Shown: positions 1 to 9,112, numbered from the stretch's first letter. The stretch is 50,690 nucleotides of DNA from Clostridia bacterium (GCA_017451145.1 JAFSSG010000033.1:1-50690); one strand, 5' to 3'. Notes: generated by a model not told the origin, from the letters alone. Translations and numbers: made by a program.

Positions 1-31
1 ACTCAAAGGTCAAAGAAAGTCAAAGTCAAAG
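1..31 (+). promoter_or_regulatory. CtsR operator: tandem heptad half-sites before ctsR
   Basis: Bases 8-24 read GGTCAAAGAAAGTCAAA, an exact match to the known CtsR box (two RGTCAAA heptads separated by three bases, NAN). A further heptad-like copy lies on each side (ACTCAAA at 1-7, GTCAAA at 25-30), so up to four half-sites sit in a row. The array ends where the ribosome binding site GAAGGTG (31-37) begins, only about 12 bases before the ATG at 43. Bound CtsR would therefore block the start of the operon directly. The promoter itself lies off the left edge of the window. Confidence 0.93.
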
Positions 32-42
32 AAGGTGTTAAA

Positions 43-465
43 ATGGGTTTGAGTGATAGGATTGAGGCGTTCATTTGCGAACTGCTCCGTGACGATAACG
101 ATTTTGCGGAGTTCGGAAGAAATGAACTCGCAAATATTTTCGGATGTGTGCCGTCGCAGATTAACTATGTGATTTCAACGCGTTTTAATGAGAAAAACGG
201 ATATACGGTCGAGTCACGGCGTGGCGGCGGCGGATATATAAGAATCACAAGAGCGGGTTTTGGCGGACTAAATGAAGAAATCGGAAATGAGTGTGATTTA
301 AAAAATGCCGAGAAGATAATAGCAAGGCTTGTAACCATCCACAAAATTTCGCCTAACACGGCACGGGCGATTTTGACGGCAGTAAGTGAAAAAAGTTTGG
401 AGGATGTAGCAAACGCAGATTTGTTAAGAGCAAAAATTTTAAAAAATGTAATAGATGTTTTATAG
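43..465 (+). CDS. ctsR: CtsR, transcriptional repressor of class III heat-shock genes
   Basis: CtsR is the dimeric repressor that holds clp genes off until heat or protein damage. At 140 residues it is slightly short for the family (about 150). The N-terminal winged helix-turn-helix runs to about residue 72. It includes the diagnostic Arg plus tetraglycine wing, RGGGGYIRI at residues 60-68, which reads the minor groove and acts as the thermosensor in studied homologues. Residues about 80-140 form the helical C-terminal domain that contacts the McsB/ClpC control system. The start is the ATG at 43, six bases after GAAGGTG. The gene is preceded by its own operator, so it is autoregulated, and it leads the operon with mcsA, mcsB and clpC. 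Confidence 0.97.
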   Translation: MGLSDRIEAFICELLRDDNDFAEFGRNELANIFGCVPSQINYVISTRFNEKNGYTVESRRGGGGYIRITRAGFGGLNEEIGNECDLKNAEKIIARLVTIHKISPNTARAILTAVSEKSLEDVANADLLRAKILKNVIDVL

Positions 466-480
466 AAAGGACGCGATATT

Positions 481-828
481 ATGTACGATTTATTTTCAGA
501 TTTTTTTGATAGCTTTGATGTCTTCCCGGTTTACCGCGAGGAAGTGAGATGCCAAAATTGCGGAAGAACCTATTCTGATTTTCAGAAAACAGGAAAATTC
601 GGGTGCAGTGAATGTTATAAGGCTTTTGAAGAGCCTATTGCAAGAACTTTAAGGCAAGTACAGGCATCGAGCGAACATATGGGGAAAATCCCGTCAACCG
701 CATCTGCCGGTATCCAAAAAAAGCGTAAACTCAAGGAGTTAAAGGATAAACTATCGAATGCGGTAAAAGAGGAAAACTATGAACTTGCAGCAAAACTGCA
801 TAAAGAAATAAAGGAAATGGAGGGATAA
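481..828 (+). CDS. mcsA: McsA, short form with one zinc cluster and a UVR motif
   Basis: McsA activates the arginine kinase McsB and helps deliver targets to ClpC. This copy has only 115 residues, where Bacillus-type McsA has about 185 and two zinc modules. Here one four-Cys set is visible (Cys24, Cys27, Cys42, Cys45), followed by a C-terminal UVR-like helical hairpin (about residues 84-114), the part that resembles the UvrB/UvrC and ClpC middle-domain motif. The N-terminal 18 residues are acidic and aromatic and hold no cysteines. The ATG at 481 has AGAAAGGA about nine bases upstream. The gene lies 15 bases after ctsR and two bases before mcsB, so the three are surely cotranscribed. The missing second zinc module is the one oddity. 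Confidence 0.92.
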   Translation: MYDLFSDFFDSFDVFPVYREEVRCQNCGRTYSDFQKTGKFGCSECYKAFEEPIARTLRQVQASSEHMGKIPSTASAGIQKKRKLKELKDKLSNAVKEENYELAAKLHKEIKEMEG

Positions 829-830
829 AT

Positions 831-1832
831 ATGATTTGGTATAAAGAGGCAAAGGACAGCGATATTATTGTAAGTACGAGAATCCGTCTCGCGCGAAATC
901 TTGCTAAATATCCCTTTCCGCAAATAATTTCAAAAGAGCAAAAAGACGAGGTTTTAGAGAAGGTTAAAGATGCGGTTTTAAACTCAAATTCCACACTTTC
1001 AAAAGAGTTTTCACTTATAAAAATGCAGGATTTAACCCCGATAAAAAGGCAATCCCTTGCGGAAAAACACTTAATAAGCAGGGAAATGGCAGAGGACGGC
1101 GAAGGATTCGTATTTTTGAGCAAAGACGAGAATATGAGCATAATGCTGATGGAGGAGGACCATATTCGTTTGCAGGTGATTTTAGGAGGCAGTCAGCTGA
1201 AAAAGGCTTGGGAACTTGCAAACAGAATTGATGATGTGCTTGAAGAAAATCTAACATACGCATTTTCCGAAAAATTCGGCTACTTAACCTCCTGTCCCAC
1301 AAATACGGGAACGGGAATGAGAGCGTCTGTCATGATGCATCTTCCGGCACTTACTTTGACGGGGAACATAAATAAAATAATTTCCCAAGCATCAGCATTG
1401 GGACTGACTGTACGAGGTCTTTACGGTGAAGGCTCAAAAGCATACGGAAATCTTTACCAGATATCCAATCAGATAACCCTGGGAATTTCGGAAGACGAAA
1501 TAATCGAAAAGCTCATAAATATTTCCACGCAGATTGAAAAGCATGAAAGAGAATCGGAAAAAGCAATCAAAAATAATGATTCGGTTTGCGATAAACTGTG
1601 GCGTTCCTACGGCACATTGAAATTTGCAAGGAGTATAACCTCGAAAGAGGCAAAAGCACTTTTGTCTGATGTAATTTTAGGGGAAAATATGGGTATAATA
1701 GATATTAAAGGTAAAAAACCGAAAACAGAGCTTATAGTAGAAAGCGAACCCGCACTTATTATGTCGGATGACAGCTTAACGCCCGAAGAAAGAGATAAAA
1801 AAAGAGCGGAGTTCTTAAGAGAAAACATATAA
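831..1832 (+). CDS. mcsB: McsB, protein-arginine kinase
   Basis: McsB phosphorylates arginine side chains on proteins, marking them for ClpCP and inactivating CtsR. It belongs to the phosphagen (guanidino) kinase fold. At 333 residues it is close to the usual 350-360. Visible signatures are the nucleotide-binding STRIRLARN (15-23), the catalytic MEEDHIRLQ block (107-115), the CPTNTGTGMRASV loop (Cys155 onward) that carries the phosphagen kinase cysteine, and YGEGSKAYGNLYQISNQ (198-214), which is characteristic of McsB. There is no creatine-kinase-like N-terminal domain, as expected for the bacterial protein kinase. It starts two bases after mcsA stops, with the binding site inside the mcsA 3' end (GGAGGGAT). 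Confidence 0.97.
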   Translation: MIWYKEAKDSDIIVSTRIRLARNLAKYPFPQIISKEQKDEVLEKVKDAVLNSNSTLSKEFSLIKMQDLTPIKRQSLAEKHLISREMAEDGEGFVFLSKDENMSIMLMEEDHIRLQVILGGSQLKKAWELANRIDDVLEENLTYAFSEKFGYLTSCPTNTGTGMRASVMMHLPALTLTGNINKIISQASALGLTVRGLYGEGSKAYGNLYQISNQITLGISEDEIIEKLINISTQIEKHERESEKAIKNNDSVCDKLWRSYGTLKFARSITSKEAKALLSDVILGENMGIIDIKGKKPKTELIVESEPALIMSDDSLTPEERDKKRAEFLRENI

Positions 1833-1857
1833 ATAGCAGAAAGGTCAGGTGAGAGTT

Positions 1858-4287
1858 ATGTTTTCAAATTTTACAGAAAAAGCAAGAATTGCGATACAAA
1901 ATGCACATGATATAGCGTGTGAATTAGGTCACGCCTATATCGGCAGTGAACATCTGCTGCTCGGCATACTTACAGAGGGTAGCGGAGTCGGAGCAAAAAT
2001 CCTTGAAAATGCAGGTGCAAAAAAAGAAGTTTTGGTAAAGCGTATTGAGGAGATTATGGGCAGAAATATGCCTCTTAGCAAAAATACCGATTTGGCACTG
2101 ACACTGAGAAGTAAACGTATCCTTGAAATTGCTGCGATGGAAGCCAGAAATATGGGGCATAACTATATCGGAACAGAGCATATTTTAATCGGCATTATAA
2201 AGGACGGCGACGGCGTGGGAGCAAACGTTTTGGCATCGGCAGGAGTTGATTTTAATAATATCTATAACGACATAATTTCCTCTACCGAGCAGGGCTATGG
2301 CGAGGCAAAAGCAGCGTCGCAAAAAGCCAAAACAGGCGGAAAAACGCCTACCCTTGACCAATTCGGAAGAGATTTAACAAAACAGGCACAGGAGAATAAA
2401 TTTGACCCCGTAATAGGCAGAGATGAGGAAATTGCAAGGGTTATACAGATACTTTCCCGAAGGACAAAGAATAATCCGTGTCTTATCGGTGAGCCGGGAG
2501 TCGGCAAGACGGCAGTTGTAGAGGGATTGGCACAAAAAATTGCAGACGGAGACGTGCCGGAATTACTTAAAAATAAGAGACTTGTTACTATGGACCTTTC
2601 CTCGATGGTGGCAGGTGCAAAATACCGTGGCGAGTTTGAGGAGAGACTGAAAAAAGCGGTTGAAGAAGTGCGTATGGCAGGAAATGTGATACTGTTTATC
2701 GACGAGCTTCATACCATAGTCGGAGCAGGTTCGGCTGAGGGTGCAATAGATGCGTCAAACATATTAAAACCGTCACTTGCCCGTGGCGAAGTACAGCTTA
2801 TCGGTGCGACAACTATAAATGAATACCGCAAATATATCGAAAAGGATGCAGCTTTGGAACGGCGTTTCCAGCCTGTTATGGTCGGTGAGCCGACAACAGA
2901 GCAGACAATCGATATTTTAAAAGGGTTAAGAGATAAATATGAGGCACACCACGGCGTAAAAATTGAGGATTCCGCAATAAAAGCTGCGGCAGAGCTTTCG
3001 GAGCGGTATATAACAGACAGATTTTTGCCGGATAAAGCAATCGATCTTATTGACGAAGCGTCGAGCAAGAAAAAGCTTTCCGCACTGACCGCCCCCGATA
3101 ACGTAAAATCGCTTGAAAAACAGGCTGAGGAAATCAAAAAGGAAAAGGAAGAGGCAATAATTTCCCAAAACTTTGAAAAAGCTGCGGAGCTTCGTGACCG
3201 TGAAAAAGAGGTTGAGGAGCAGTTAAAGCAAGGCAAAAGCGAGTGGAAGGATAACCATAATTCAGCAGAACTCAAAATCGGCGAGGAGGATATAGCGGAG
3301 ATAATCGCAAAATGGACAGGAATACCCGTTTCCAAAATTGCTGAGGAGGAAAGCGAGAAGCTTAAACATTTGGAGGATGTTCTGCATAAACGCGTAATAG
3401 GACAGGAAAAGGCGGTAAGTGCCGTGAGCCGTGCGATACGGCGTGGCAGAGCAGGACTGAAAGATCCGAAACGTCCGACAGGCTCATTCCTGTTTTTAGG
3501 GCCGACGGGTGTCGGAAAAACCGAGCTTTCAAAGGCACTTGCAGAAGCGATGTTCGGCTCTGAAGACGCAATGATAAGGGTTGATATGTCCGAGTATATG
3601 GAAAAACATTCCGTTTCCAAATTTGTCGGCTCACCTCCCGGATATGTTGGATATGACGAGGGCGGACAGCTTACAGAAAAGATAAGAAAACAGCCATATT
3701 CGGTAATTTTGTTCGACGAAATCGAAAAGGCACACCCTGATGTGTTCAATATAATGCTCCAGATTTTAGATGACGGAATTTTGACAGACGCACAGGGAAG
3801 ACGTGTAGATTTCAGAAATACCGTAATCATAATGACATCAAATCTTGGTGCAAAGGATATTTTGAACACAACTTCAAAAATGGGCTTTGGCACAGAGGAT
3901 ACGTCTTCTCAAAAAGATGAGCATGACAGGATTGAAGAAAAGGTTATGCAAAAGGTTAAGGAAGCCTTTAAGCCGGAATTTTTAAACCGTATTGATGAAA
4001 TTGTCGTTTTTGACAGATTGAATGAGGAGGACATCAAGAAAATTGCAAAAATTATGCTCTCAGGTCTTAAAGAGCGACTTGCGTCAAACGGCATTACAGC
4101 GGAATTTACCGAAAATGCAGTTTCGGAAATCGCAAAAGAAGGATTTGACGCTGTTTACGGTGCAAGACCTTTAAGACGTGCAATCCAAAACAAAATCGAA
4201 GATATGCTCTCTGAGAAAATCATAGACGGAAGCGTCGGCAAAAATATAACTGTTGACGCAGAAGACGGGGCATTTGTAGCAAAATAA
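1858..4287 (+). CDS. clpC: ClpC, AAA+ unfoldase of the ClpCP protease
   Basis: ClpC unfolds arginine-phosphorylated and otherwise tagged proteins and threads them into ClpP, whose gene is at 17270. Domains in order are two Clp-N repeats (to about residue 145), AAA+ module 1 with Walker A GEPGVGKT (211-218), a middle coiled coil with a UVR motif (about 415-455) that docks McsB or MecA-type adaptors, AAA+ module 2 with Walker A GPTGVGKT (548-555), and a ClpB-D2 small domain. I place the start at ATG 1858, giving the family N-terminus [10 protein letters not shown] with AGGTGAG just upstream. A GTG at 1849 in the same frame would add only three residues. Last gene of the CtsR operon. Confidence 0.97.
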   Translation: MFSNFTEKARIAIQNAHDIACELGHAYIGSEHLLLGILTEGSGVGAKILENAGAKKEVLVKRIEEIMGRNMPLSKNTDLALTLRSKRILEIAAMEARNMGHNYIGTEHILIGIIKDGDGVGANVLASAGVDFNNIYNDIISSTEQGYGEAKAASQKAKTGGKTPTLDQFGRDLTKQAQENKFDPVIGRDEEIARVIQILSRRTKNNPCLIGEPGVGKTAVVEGLAQKIADGDVPELLKNKRLVTMDLSSMVAGAKYRGEFEERLKKAVEEVRMAGNVILFIDELHTIVGAGSAEGAIDASNILKPSLARGEVQLIGATTINEYRKYIEKDAALERRFQPVMVGEPTTEQTIDILKGLRDKYEAHHGVKIEDSAIKAAAELSERYITDRFLPDKAIDLIDEASSKKKLSALTAPDNVKSLEKQAEEIKKEKEEAIISQNFEKAAELRDREKEVEEQLKQGKSEWKDNHNSAELKIGEEDIAEIIAKWTGIPVSKIAEEESEKLKHLEDVLHKRVIGQEKAVSAVSRAIRRGRAGLKDPKRPTGSFLFLGPTGVGKTELSKALAEAMFGSEDAMIRVDMSEYMEKHSVSKFVGSPPGYVGYDEGGQLTEKIRKQPYSVILFDEIEKAHPDVFNIMLQILDDGILTDAQGRRVDFRNTVIIMTSNLGAKDILNTTSKMGFGTEDTSSQKDEHDRIEEKVMQKVKEAFKPEFLNRIDEIVVFDRLNEEDIKKIAKIMLSGLKERLASNGITAEFTENAVSEIAKEGFDAVYGARPLRRAIQNKIEDMLSEKIIDGSVGKNITVDAEDGAFVAK

Positions 4288-4300
4288 GTTTTATTTAAAA

Positions 4301-4334
4301 AAAGACCGCTGACAAGGTTGTCAGCGGTTCTTTT
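4301..4334. terminator. Bidirectional intrinsic terminator between clpC and the aromatic operon
   Basis: A perfect 10-bp stem (ACCGCTGACA 4305-4314 with TGTCAGCGGT 4319-4328) closes a four-base loop. The plus strand continues TTCTTTT. On the minus strand the hairpin is followed by TCTTTTTTT, which is even stronger. It therefore ends both the clpC operon and the convergent aromatic operon. Confidence 0.93.
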
Positions 4335-4344
4335 AGTGTATGAA

Positions 4345-5373
4345 TTATAATAAATCAGCAATCTCCAAAACCATTTTTTCTGTCTTGTCCCAGCCGAGAC
4401 ATGGGTCGGTTATTGACTGACCGTAAACTGTGCCGTTTGGTTTTTGGTTTCCGTCCTCTAAATATGACTCTATCATAAGCCCTTTTAACATTTTTCCGAT
4501 ATTCTCGGAAAGTCTCGCACTGTGCAAAATTTCCTTTGCAATGCGTGGCTGTTGCTCCCAATGCTTTCCTGAATTTGCATGGTTTGTGTCTATAATAACT
4601 GCAGGGTTTTTAAGTCCGCTCTCCTGATACATTTCCCATAAAAGCTGTAAATCCTCGTAATGATAGTTAGGGACAGAACGTCCGTGCTTGTTGGAATAGC
4701 CTCGCAAAATGGCATGTGCAAGGGGATTACCCTTACTTTGAACCTCCCAGCCTGAATATACAAAGGTGTGAGGATGCTGAGCGGCTGTTATGGAATTCAT
4801 CATAACCGAAAGGTCGCCGCCTGTCGGGTTTTTCATACCTACGGGTATGTCGAGCCCACTTGCAGTCAATCGGTGCTGTTGATTTTCGGTTGACCTTGCA
4901 CCGACCGCAACATAGGAAAGACAGTCTGATAAATAGCGGTGATTTTCAGGATAGAGCATTTCATCTGCACAGGAAAATCCCGTCTGCTCCAATGCGTCTA
5001 TATGAAGCTTCCGTATGGAAATCAGACCTTTTAGCATATCCGGAGATTCGTTGGGATTTGGCTGATGCAACATACCCTTGTAGCCGTCGCCCGTTGTACG
5101 AGGCTTGTTTGTGTAAATTCTCGGCACCATTATCAGCTTGTCCTTTACCTTATCCTGCAAGATTTTAAGCCTACCGATGTATTCTAAAACAGCGTCCTCA
5201 CGGTCTGCCGAGCAAGGACCGATTACGAGCAAAATTTTCTTGCTCTCTCCTGTGAAAATTTTCAAGATTTCCGCATCATTTTGCCGTTTTTTCTCTGTCA
5301 TTTCAGGGGATAGCGGGTACATTTCCTTAATGACAGCTGCAGTCGGCATTTCCCGTTTAAATTCCATATTCAT
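4345..5373 (-). CDS. aroG: DAHP synthase (3-deoxy-7-phosphoheptulonate synthase), type I alpha, AroG-like
   Basis: This enzyme condenses PEP with erythrose-4-phosphate to DAHP, the committed step of the shikimate pathway. At 342 residues it resembles the E. coli AroF/G/H (type I alpha) form rather than the shorter type I beta form. Visible motifs are GPCS with the metal-ligand Cys54, the PEP-binding KPRTT, GARSTENQQHR, MKNPTGG, DTNHANSGK and SITDPCLGW. The N-terminal 40 residues are the extension that carries feedback-inhibitor contacts in AroG-type enzymes, so end-product inhibition is likely. It is the last gene of the operon. The ATG at 5373 is preceded by AAAGGAGA, which lies inside the end of tyrA. 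Which amino acid inhibits it cannot be read from the sequence. Confidence 0.95.
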   Translation of the reverse strand: MNMEFKREMPTAAVIKEMYPLSPEMTEKKRQNDAEILKIFTGESKKILLVIGPCSADREDAVLEYIGRLKILQDKVKDKLIMVPRIYTNKPRTTGDGYKGMLHQPNPNESPDMLKGLISIRKLHIDALEQTGFSCADEMLYPENHRYLSDCLSYVAVGARSTENQQHRLTASGLDIPVGMKNPTGGDLSVMMNSITAAQHPHTFVYSGWEVQSKGNPLAHAILRGYSNKHGRSVPNYHYEDLQLLWEMYQESGLKNPAVIIDTNHANSGKHWEQQPRIAKEILHSARLSENIGKMLKGLMIESYLEDGNQKPNGTVYGQSITDPCLGWDKTEKMVLEIADLL

Positions 5374-5377
5374 AGCA

Positions 5378-6244
5378 TCATTCTCCTTTTATCTTGTCGA
5401 AAAGCTCCCGCTCTTTTGTAGATAGCCTCATGGTTTCTCTTATTTTTTCGCGTTCGCCGTTTTTTATATGCCTATATAGTTCATCAAAAGAATTTTTAAA
5501 TAAATCCATTTGTGCGAGGAGCTTGTCCCTGTTTAGCAAAAACAGTTCGCTCCACATCTCGTCATTTATCTTTGCGATGCGTGTTAAATCACGGAATGAA
5601 TCTCCGCTGTATTCCGCCATACCCTCCATATCACGACAAGTCATAAGGGACACCGCAATCGTGTGCGTCAGTTGTGACAAAAATCCTATCATCTCATCAT
5701 GCTTTTCGGGGGACAAAACCGAAATATTTGAAAATCCCAAAGTCTTGCCAAGCTCTCTGCAAACGGATATGGCACTTTCCGTGTTTTTTTCGGTGGGCGT
5801 TATAATGTAATTTGCACCTGAAAAAATCTCTGCGTCTGCATTTTCTATTCCGCTTGATTCACGCCCTGCCATAGGGTGACTGCCCACAAATTCGAGGTCG
5901 GAACGCAAGATTTTTTGCAGGTCATAAATGAAACAGCTTTTAATTCCCGTAACGTCAAATATCAATGCGTTGGGCTTAATAAATTGCTGATATTTTTCTG
6001 TCCAATCCAAAATCGTGTGCGGATAAACGGCAAATATTATAATGTCGAATAAGCCTATAAAATCAGCAGAGGGAGAGGTTTTTCCGCATTTTACTATTCC
6101 GTTTTTAATGGCATAATCAACGGCTTTTTTGTCAGTATCCAAACCGCCCACAAAAAATCCCTTTTGGCTAAGCGACTTTGCATAACTACCGCCGATAAGA
6201 CCAAGACCTATTATGAGAATTTTTTTGTTTTTATTAAGACTCAT
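5378..6244 (-). CDS. tyrA: Prephenate dehydrogenase
   Basis: TyrA oxidises and decarboxylates prephenate to 4-hydroxyphenylpyruvate, the tyrosine branch. The Rossmann motif GLGLIG is at residues 13-18, and the substrate-site block GSHPMAGRESSGIENA is characteristic of prephenate and arogenate dehydrogenases. At 288 residues there is no C-terminal ACT domain, unlike many Bacillus TyrA proteins, so regulation by tyrosine may rest on the operon leader. I choose ATG 6244 because GGAGG lies six bases upstream. The longer frame (ATG 6259) would run further into aroA. Even so, tyrA overlaps the aroA stop by 11 bases, implying translational coupling. Cofactor preference (NAD or NADP) is not clear from the sequence. 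Confidence 0.94.
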   Translation of the reverse strand: MSLNKNKKILIIGLGLIGGSYAKSLSQKGFFVGGLDTDKKAVDYAIKNGIVKCGKTSPSADFIGLFDIIIFAVYPHTILDWTEKYQQFIKPNALIFDVTGIKSCFIYDLQKILRSDLEFVGSHPMAGRESSGIENADAEIFSGANYIITPTEKNTESAISVCRELGKTLGFSNISVLSPEKHDEMIGFLSQLTHTIAVSLMTCRDMEGMAEYSGDSFRDLTRIAKINDEMWSELFLLNRDKLLAQMDLFKNSFDELYRHIKNGEREKIRETMRLSTKERELFDKIKGE

Positions 6245-7436
6245 AACTAACCTCCGCACCTAAGGATTTTAATACGTCAAAAAAGTCGGGAAAACTCTTA
6301 GAAACTGCCTCTGCACCGCATATGCTACCGCCCGTAACAGTCAAAAGCATCGCTGTCGCCATAACAATTCTGTGGTCATTATGGGAGAAAATCGGAGCAG
6401 ACGGTTTTTGTAATTCTCCTTTAAAAACTTTTACGCTGTTTTCATAGATTTCGGTTTTTATGCCGAATTTTTGCAGTTCCTCCTGCATGGCTTTTGCTCT
6501 GTCGCTTTCCTTAATCCTGAGCCTTGCTGTGCCCGTAAATTCCGCACCGTTTTTTGCAGCGGCAAGTGCAAAAAGGACGGGTGCTAAATCAGGTGAATCT
6601 GAAATGTCGATTTTCGGGGTAGGTTCGTCAAGCTTTTTTATATATTCCGTTATAACTATATCGCCTTGCAGACTTTTAGCGTTAAGTCCGGCTACTGTAA
6701 TATCCGAGCCTAAGGCGTTTAATGCGAAAAATACAGCAGAATTTGACCAATCTCCCTCAATCTCTGTATCCCTTGCAGTATAATTTTGGTTTCCCCTTAT
6801 AAAATAAGAGTTTTCTCCGCACTTTTTAATTTCAACGCCGAAATCTTCCATAACGGAAATAGTGATATCAACATACGGTCTGCTTTCAAAAGGCGGGATT
6901 ACTGTAATTTTGCTGTCGCCGTCAAGGAGCGGAAGACTCAGTAAAAGCCCTGTTATATATTGACTGCTGACATTTCCGCGTATAGTGTATTCACCGCTTG
7001 TCAAATTCCCTGTTGCCTCGATAGATGTATCGTTTTTTACGATTTTAATATCTTTTAAAATATCCTCATAAAGTCCGATGCCCCGCTCAATAAGACGTGG
7101 GCTTCCTGTAAATACTGATTTTCCGCACATGGAAAGGGCAATAGGGAAAAAGAACCGCAGTGTGCTTCCGCTCTCACGGCAGGGAAAAAGAGCGGAGCTT
7201 ATTTTTTTCGCACCGTTTCCGATAATCTCGGTAAATTCCGGATTTTCCACTGCCGAAACGCCAAAAGCTGAAATGCAGTCTAAGGTCGCCAAAATGTCCT
7301 CGCTTTTTTGCAGGTTATAAATCCTGCTTTTTCCGTTTGATAAAGCGGCACAAATGATGCTCCTGTGTGCAAAACTCTTAGACGGCGGTGCGGAAAATTT
7401 ACCGCTCAAATTTGACGGCGAAATTTTAACCTTCAT
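6234..7436 (-). CDS. aroA: EPSP synthase (3-phosphoshikimate 1-carboxyvinyltransferase)
   Basis: AroA transfers enolpyruvate from PEP to shikimate-3-phosphate, the sixth shikimate step and the target of glyphosate. It has 400 residues in two inside-out alpha/beta domains. Visible motifs are PPSKSFAHR (17-25, with catalytic Lys20), ESGSTLRFFFPIAL in place of the class I GNAGTAMRPL loop, DWSNSAVFFALNA, the KESDRAKAM block and DHRIVMATAML near the C-terminus. The ESGSTLRF loop is, from general knowledge, the variant seen in clostridial AroA. It differs from both textbook glyphosate classes, so sensitivity cannot be predicted by simple motif reading. It overlaps aroQ by four bases and tyrA by eleven. 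Confidence 0.95.
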   Translation of the reverse strand: MKVKISPSNLSGKFSAPPSKSFAHRSIICAALSNGKSRIYNLQKSEDILATLDCISAFGVSAVENPEFTEIIGNGAKKISSALFPCRESGSTLRFFFPIALSMCGKSVFTGSPRLIERGIGLYEDILKDIKIVKNDTSIEATGNLTSGEYTIRGNVSSQYITGLLLSLPLLDGDSKITVIPPFESRPYVDITISVMEDFGVEIKKCGENSYFIRGNQNYTARDTEIEGDWSNSAVFFALNALGSDITVAGLNAKSLQGDIVITEYIKKLDEPTPKIDISDSPDLAPVLFALAAAKNGAEFTGTARLRIKESDRAKAMQEELQKFGIKTEIYENSVKVFKGELQKPSAPIFSHNDHRIVMATAMLLTVTGGSICGAEAVSKSFPDFFDVLKSLGAEVSYES

Positions 7437-7876
7437 TTTTTGTCCTTTCTGTACTCTAAAATCAAATCGATTGCGATGTTGTATCCGTCAAACCCTTTTC
7501 CTATGACACTTGAAATGGCACAATCACGTATATAGCTTACTTGCCTGAAGTCTTCACGCTTTTTGATGTCGCTTATATGCACCTCTACGGTAGGTATGCC
7601 TGTACCTTTTACTGCGTCGGCAATAGCGATGCTCGTGTGCGTGTATGCGGCGGGATTAAAGACTATACCGTCAAACTTTTCAAAATATGCCCTCTGAATA
7701 GCATCTACTAAATCGCCTTCGTGATTTGACTGAAAAAATTCTACATCGACGCCTCTTTTTTGGGCATGGCTATTTATAAGTTCTTTTAAATCATCATAGG
7801 TGTCCTTGCCGTAAATCTCTGGCTCACGGATACCGAGCATATTTATATTAGGTCCGTTTAAAACGAGTATTTTCAA
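7433..7876 (-). CDS. aroQ: 3-dehydroquinate dehydratase, type II
   Basis: AroQ performs the trans-dehydration of 3-dehydroquinate to 3-dehydroshikimate as a dodecamer, without a Schiff base. At 147 residues it has the family length. Visible motifs are LNGPNINMLGIREPEIYG with the catalytic Tyr22, NPAAYTHTS with Asn74 and His80, and EVHISDIKKREDFR with His100 and Arg111. The start is a TTG at 7876, immediately after the stop of the aroE/K fusion (zero spacing), with AAGGAG about nine bases upstream inside that gene. No in-frame ATG fits the conserved N-terminus. The gene ends in a four-base ATGA overlap with aroA. Confidence 0.95.
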   Translation of the reverse strand: MKILVLNGPNINMLGIREPEIYGKDTYDDLKELINSHAQKRGVDVEFFQSNHEGDLVDAIQRAYFEKFDGIVFNPAAYTHTSIAIADAVKGTGIPTVEVHISDIKKREDFRQVSYIRDCAISSVIGKGFDGYNIAIDLILEYRKDKK

Positions 7877-9112
7877 TCAAATCAACTCCTTTTTGATTTC
7901 GTCCAAAATCAGTTCAGGCGATTTATCCGCCTGAATTTCAATATCAGCGACATTTTTATAGATAGGAAATCTTTCGTCAAAGAGCTTTTTTAAAGCGTCA
8001 CGGCTTTTTGAAAGCGGTCTGTCTGCGGTCGGTGTAAGAAGCTCAAAAGGTCGGTTTAAAAAGATGAAAACACCATTTTGCTTTAATGAGCGAACATTTT
8101 GTGAATTAAGAACCGCTCCGCCGCCCGTTGCGATAACCGCACCGCTTTTTTTGGAAAGCTCTTGGGTTACTACTTTTTCAATGTGCCTGAATTCCGCCTC
8201 GCCGTATTTTTGGAAAATTTCGGGTATGGAAAGCCCTGTTTTTTTAACAATCTCAGCATCGCTGTCGTAAAAATCTTTATTAAGAGCCTTACTTAGCATT
8301 TTTCCTAAGGTTGTTTTGCCGGACGACGGCATACCGATTAAAACGGTATTTCCCTTTTCATTTTTTATTTTTCTGTATGTTAAATCGATCAGGCTTTCGT
8401 CCGGCTTGGCGTCTAAAAAGAGGGAGGAGGCATAAACCGCCTGAGCAACGAGCATATAAAGTCCGCCCTCCGCCAAAATGCCCTTTTCCTGTGCGTCTAA
8501 GACTAAATTTGTCCTTATAGGATTGTAAATGACATCAATAACACCGTCAAGCTCCGTAAAAATGTCAACGCCGATCGGTAAACCGTCTGAATTCGGGAAC
8601 ATACCCAAAGGCGTAGTGTTTATAATAATTTGTGCATCAGAATAATTTCTTATTGCTTCGCAATAGGTGATTGAGTCTTCTTTTTTTGTGCGTGATACAA
8701 AGATTATTTCGGCAGCATCAAGATGCTGTGCTACTGCACGAGCCGTTTTAGAAGTACCGCCCGTACCTAAAATCAGCACCTTTTTGCCTTTTAGGGTAAT
8801 TCCACTGTGCTTAATTAGGGACAGCATACCGTAAAAATCGGTATTATCGCCTATAAGTCTTCCGTTTCTGTTTAAAACGGTGTTTACCGCACCTGTATAT
8901 CTTACTGTTTCTGAGAGCTCGTTAAGAAATGGAAATATCTTCTCTTTGTACGGAATGGTCACGTTTATTCCGGAAAACTCACGTTTTTTGAAAAAGTCCG
9001 GAAGCTCACTTTCCGATATTTCCAAAAGCCTGTAATCATAGTCGGCAATCATGTTATGGATTTCAACCGAATAGCTGTGTTTAAGAGTTTTTCCGATTAG
9101 TCCGAACTGCAT
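7877..9112 (-). CDS. aroE-aroK: Fusion of shikimate dehydrogenase (AroE) and shikimate kinase (AroK)
   Basis: One 411-residue protein carries two consecutive pathway enzymes. Residues 1 to about 250 are AroE, reducing 3-dehydroshikimate to shikimate. They include the catalytic pair Lys56 (in VTIPYK) and Asp92 (in GDNTD), Asn77, and the NADP loop GTGGTSK (116-122). Residues about 253-411 are AroK, phosphorylating shikimate with ATP. They include Walker A GMPSSGKT (260-267), Asp283/Asp285, Arg309, GGG (330-332) and the lid arginine of DRPL (365). All catalytic residues I can check are present, so both halves should be active. The product of one half is the substrate of the other. The ATG at 9112 overlaps the aroC stop by one base (TAATG). 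Confidence 0.95.
   Translation of the reverse strand: MQFGLIGKTLKHSYSVEIHNMIADYDYRLLEISESELPDFFKKREFSGINVTIPYKEKIFPFLNELSETVRYTGAVNTVLNRNGRLIGDNTDFYGMLSLIKHSGITLKGKKVLILGTGGTSKTARAVAQHLDAAEIIFVSRTKKEDSITYCEAIRNYSDAQIIINTTPLGMFPNSDGLPIGVDIFTELDGVIDVIYNPIRTNLVLDAQEKGILAEGGLYMLVAQAVYASSLFLDAKPDESLIDLTYRKIKNEKGNTVLIGMPSSGKTTLGKMLSKALNKDFYDSDAEIVKKTGLSIPEIFQKYGEAEFRHIEKVVTQELSKKSGAVIATGGGAVLNSQNVRSLKQNGVFIFLNRPFELLTPTADRPLSKSRDALKKLFDERFPIYKNVADIEIQADKSPELILDEIKKELI

Noticed and set aside
2709..3893. A 394-codon open frame antisense to clpC
   Set aside because: It mirrors the codon pattern of the well-supported clpC frame, has no ribosome binding site and resembles no protein family. The same reasoning removes the other long antisense frames.
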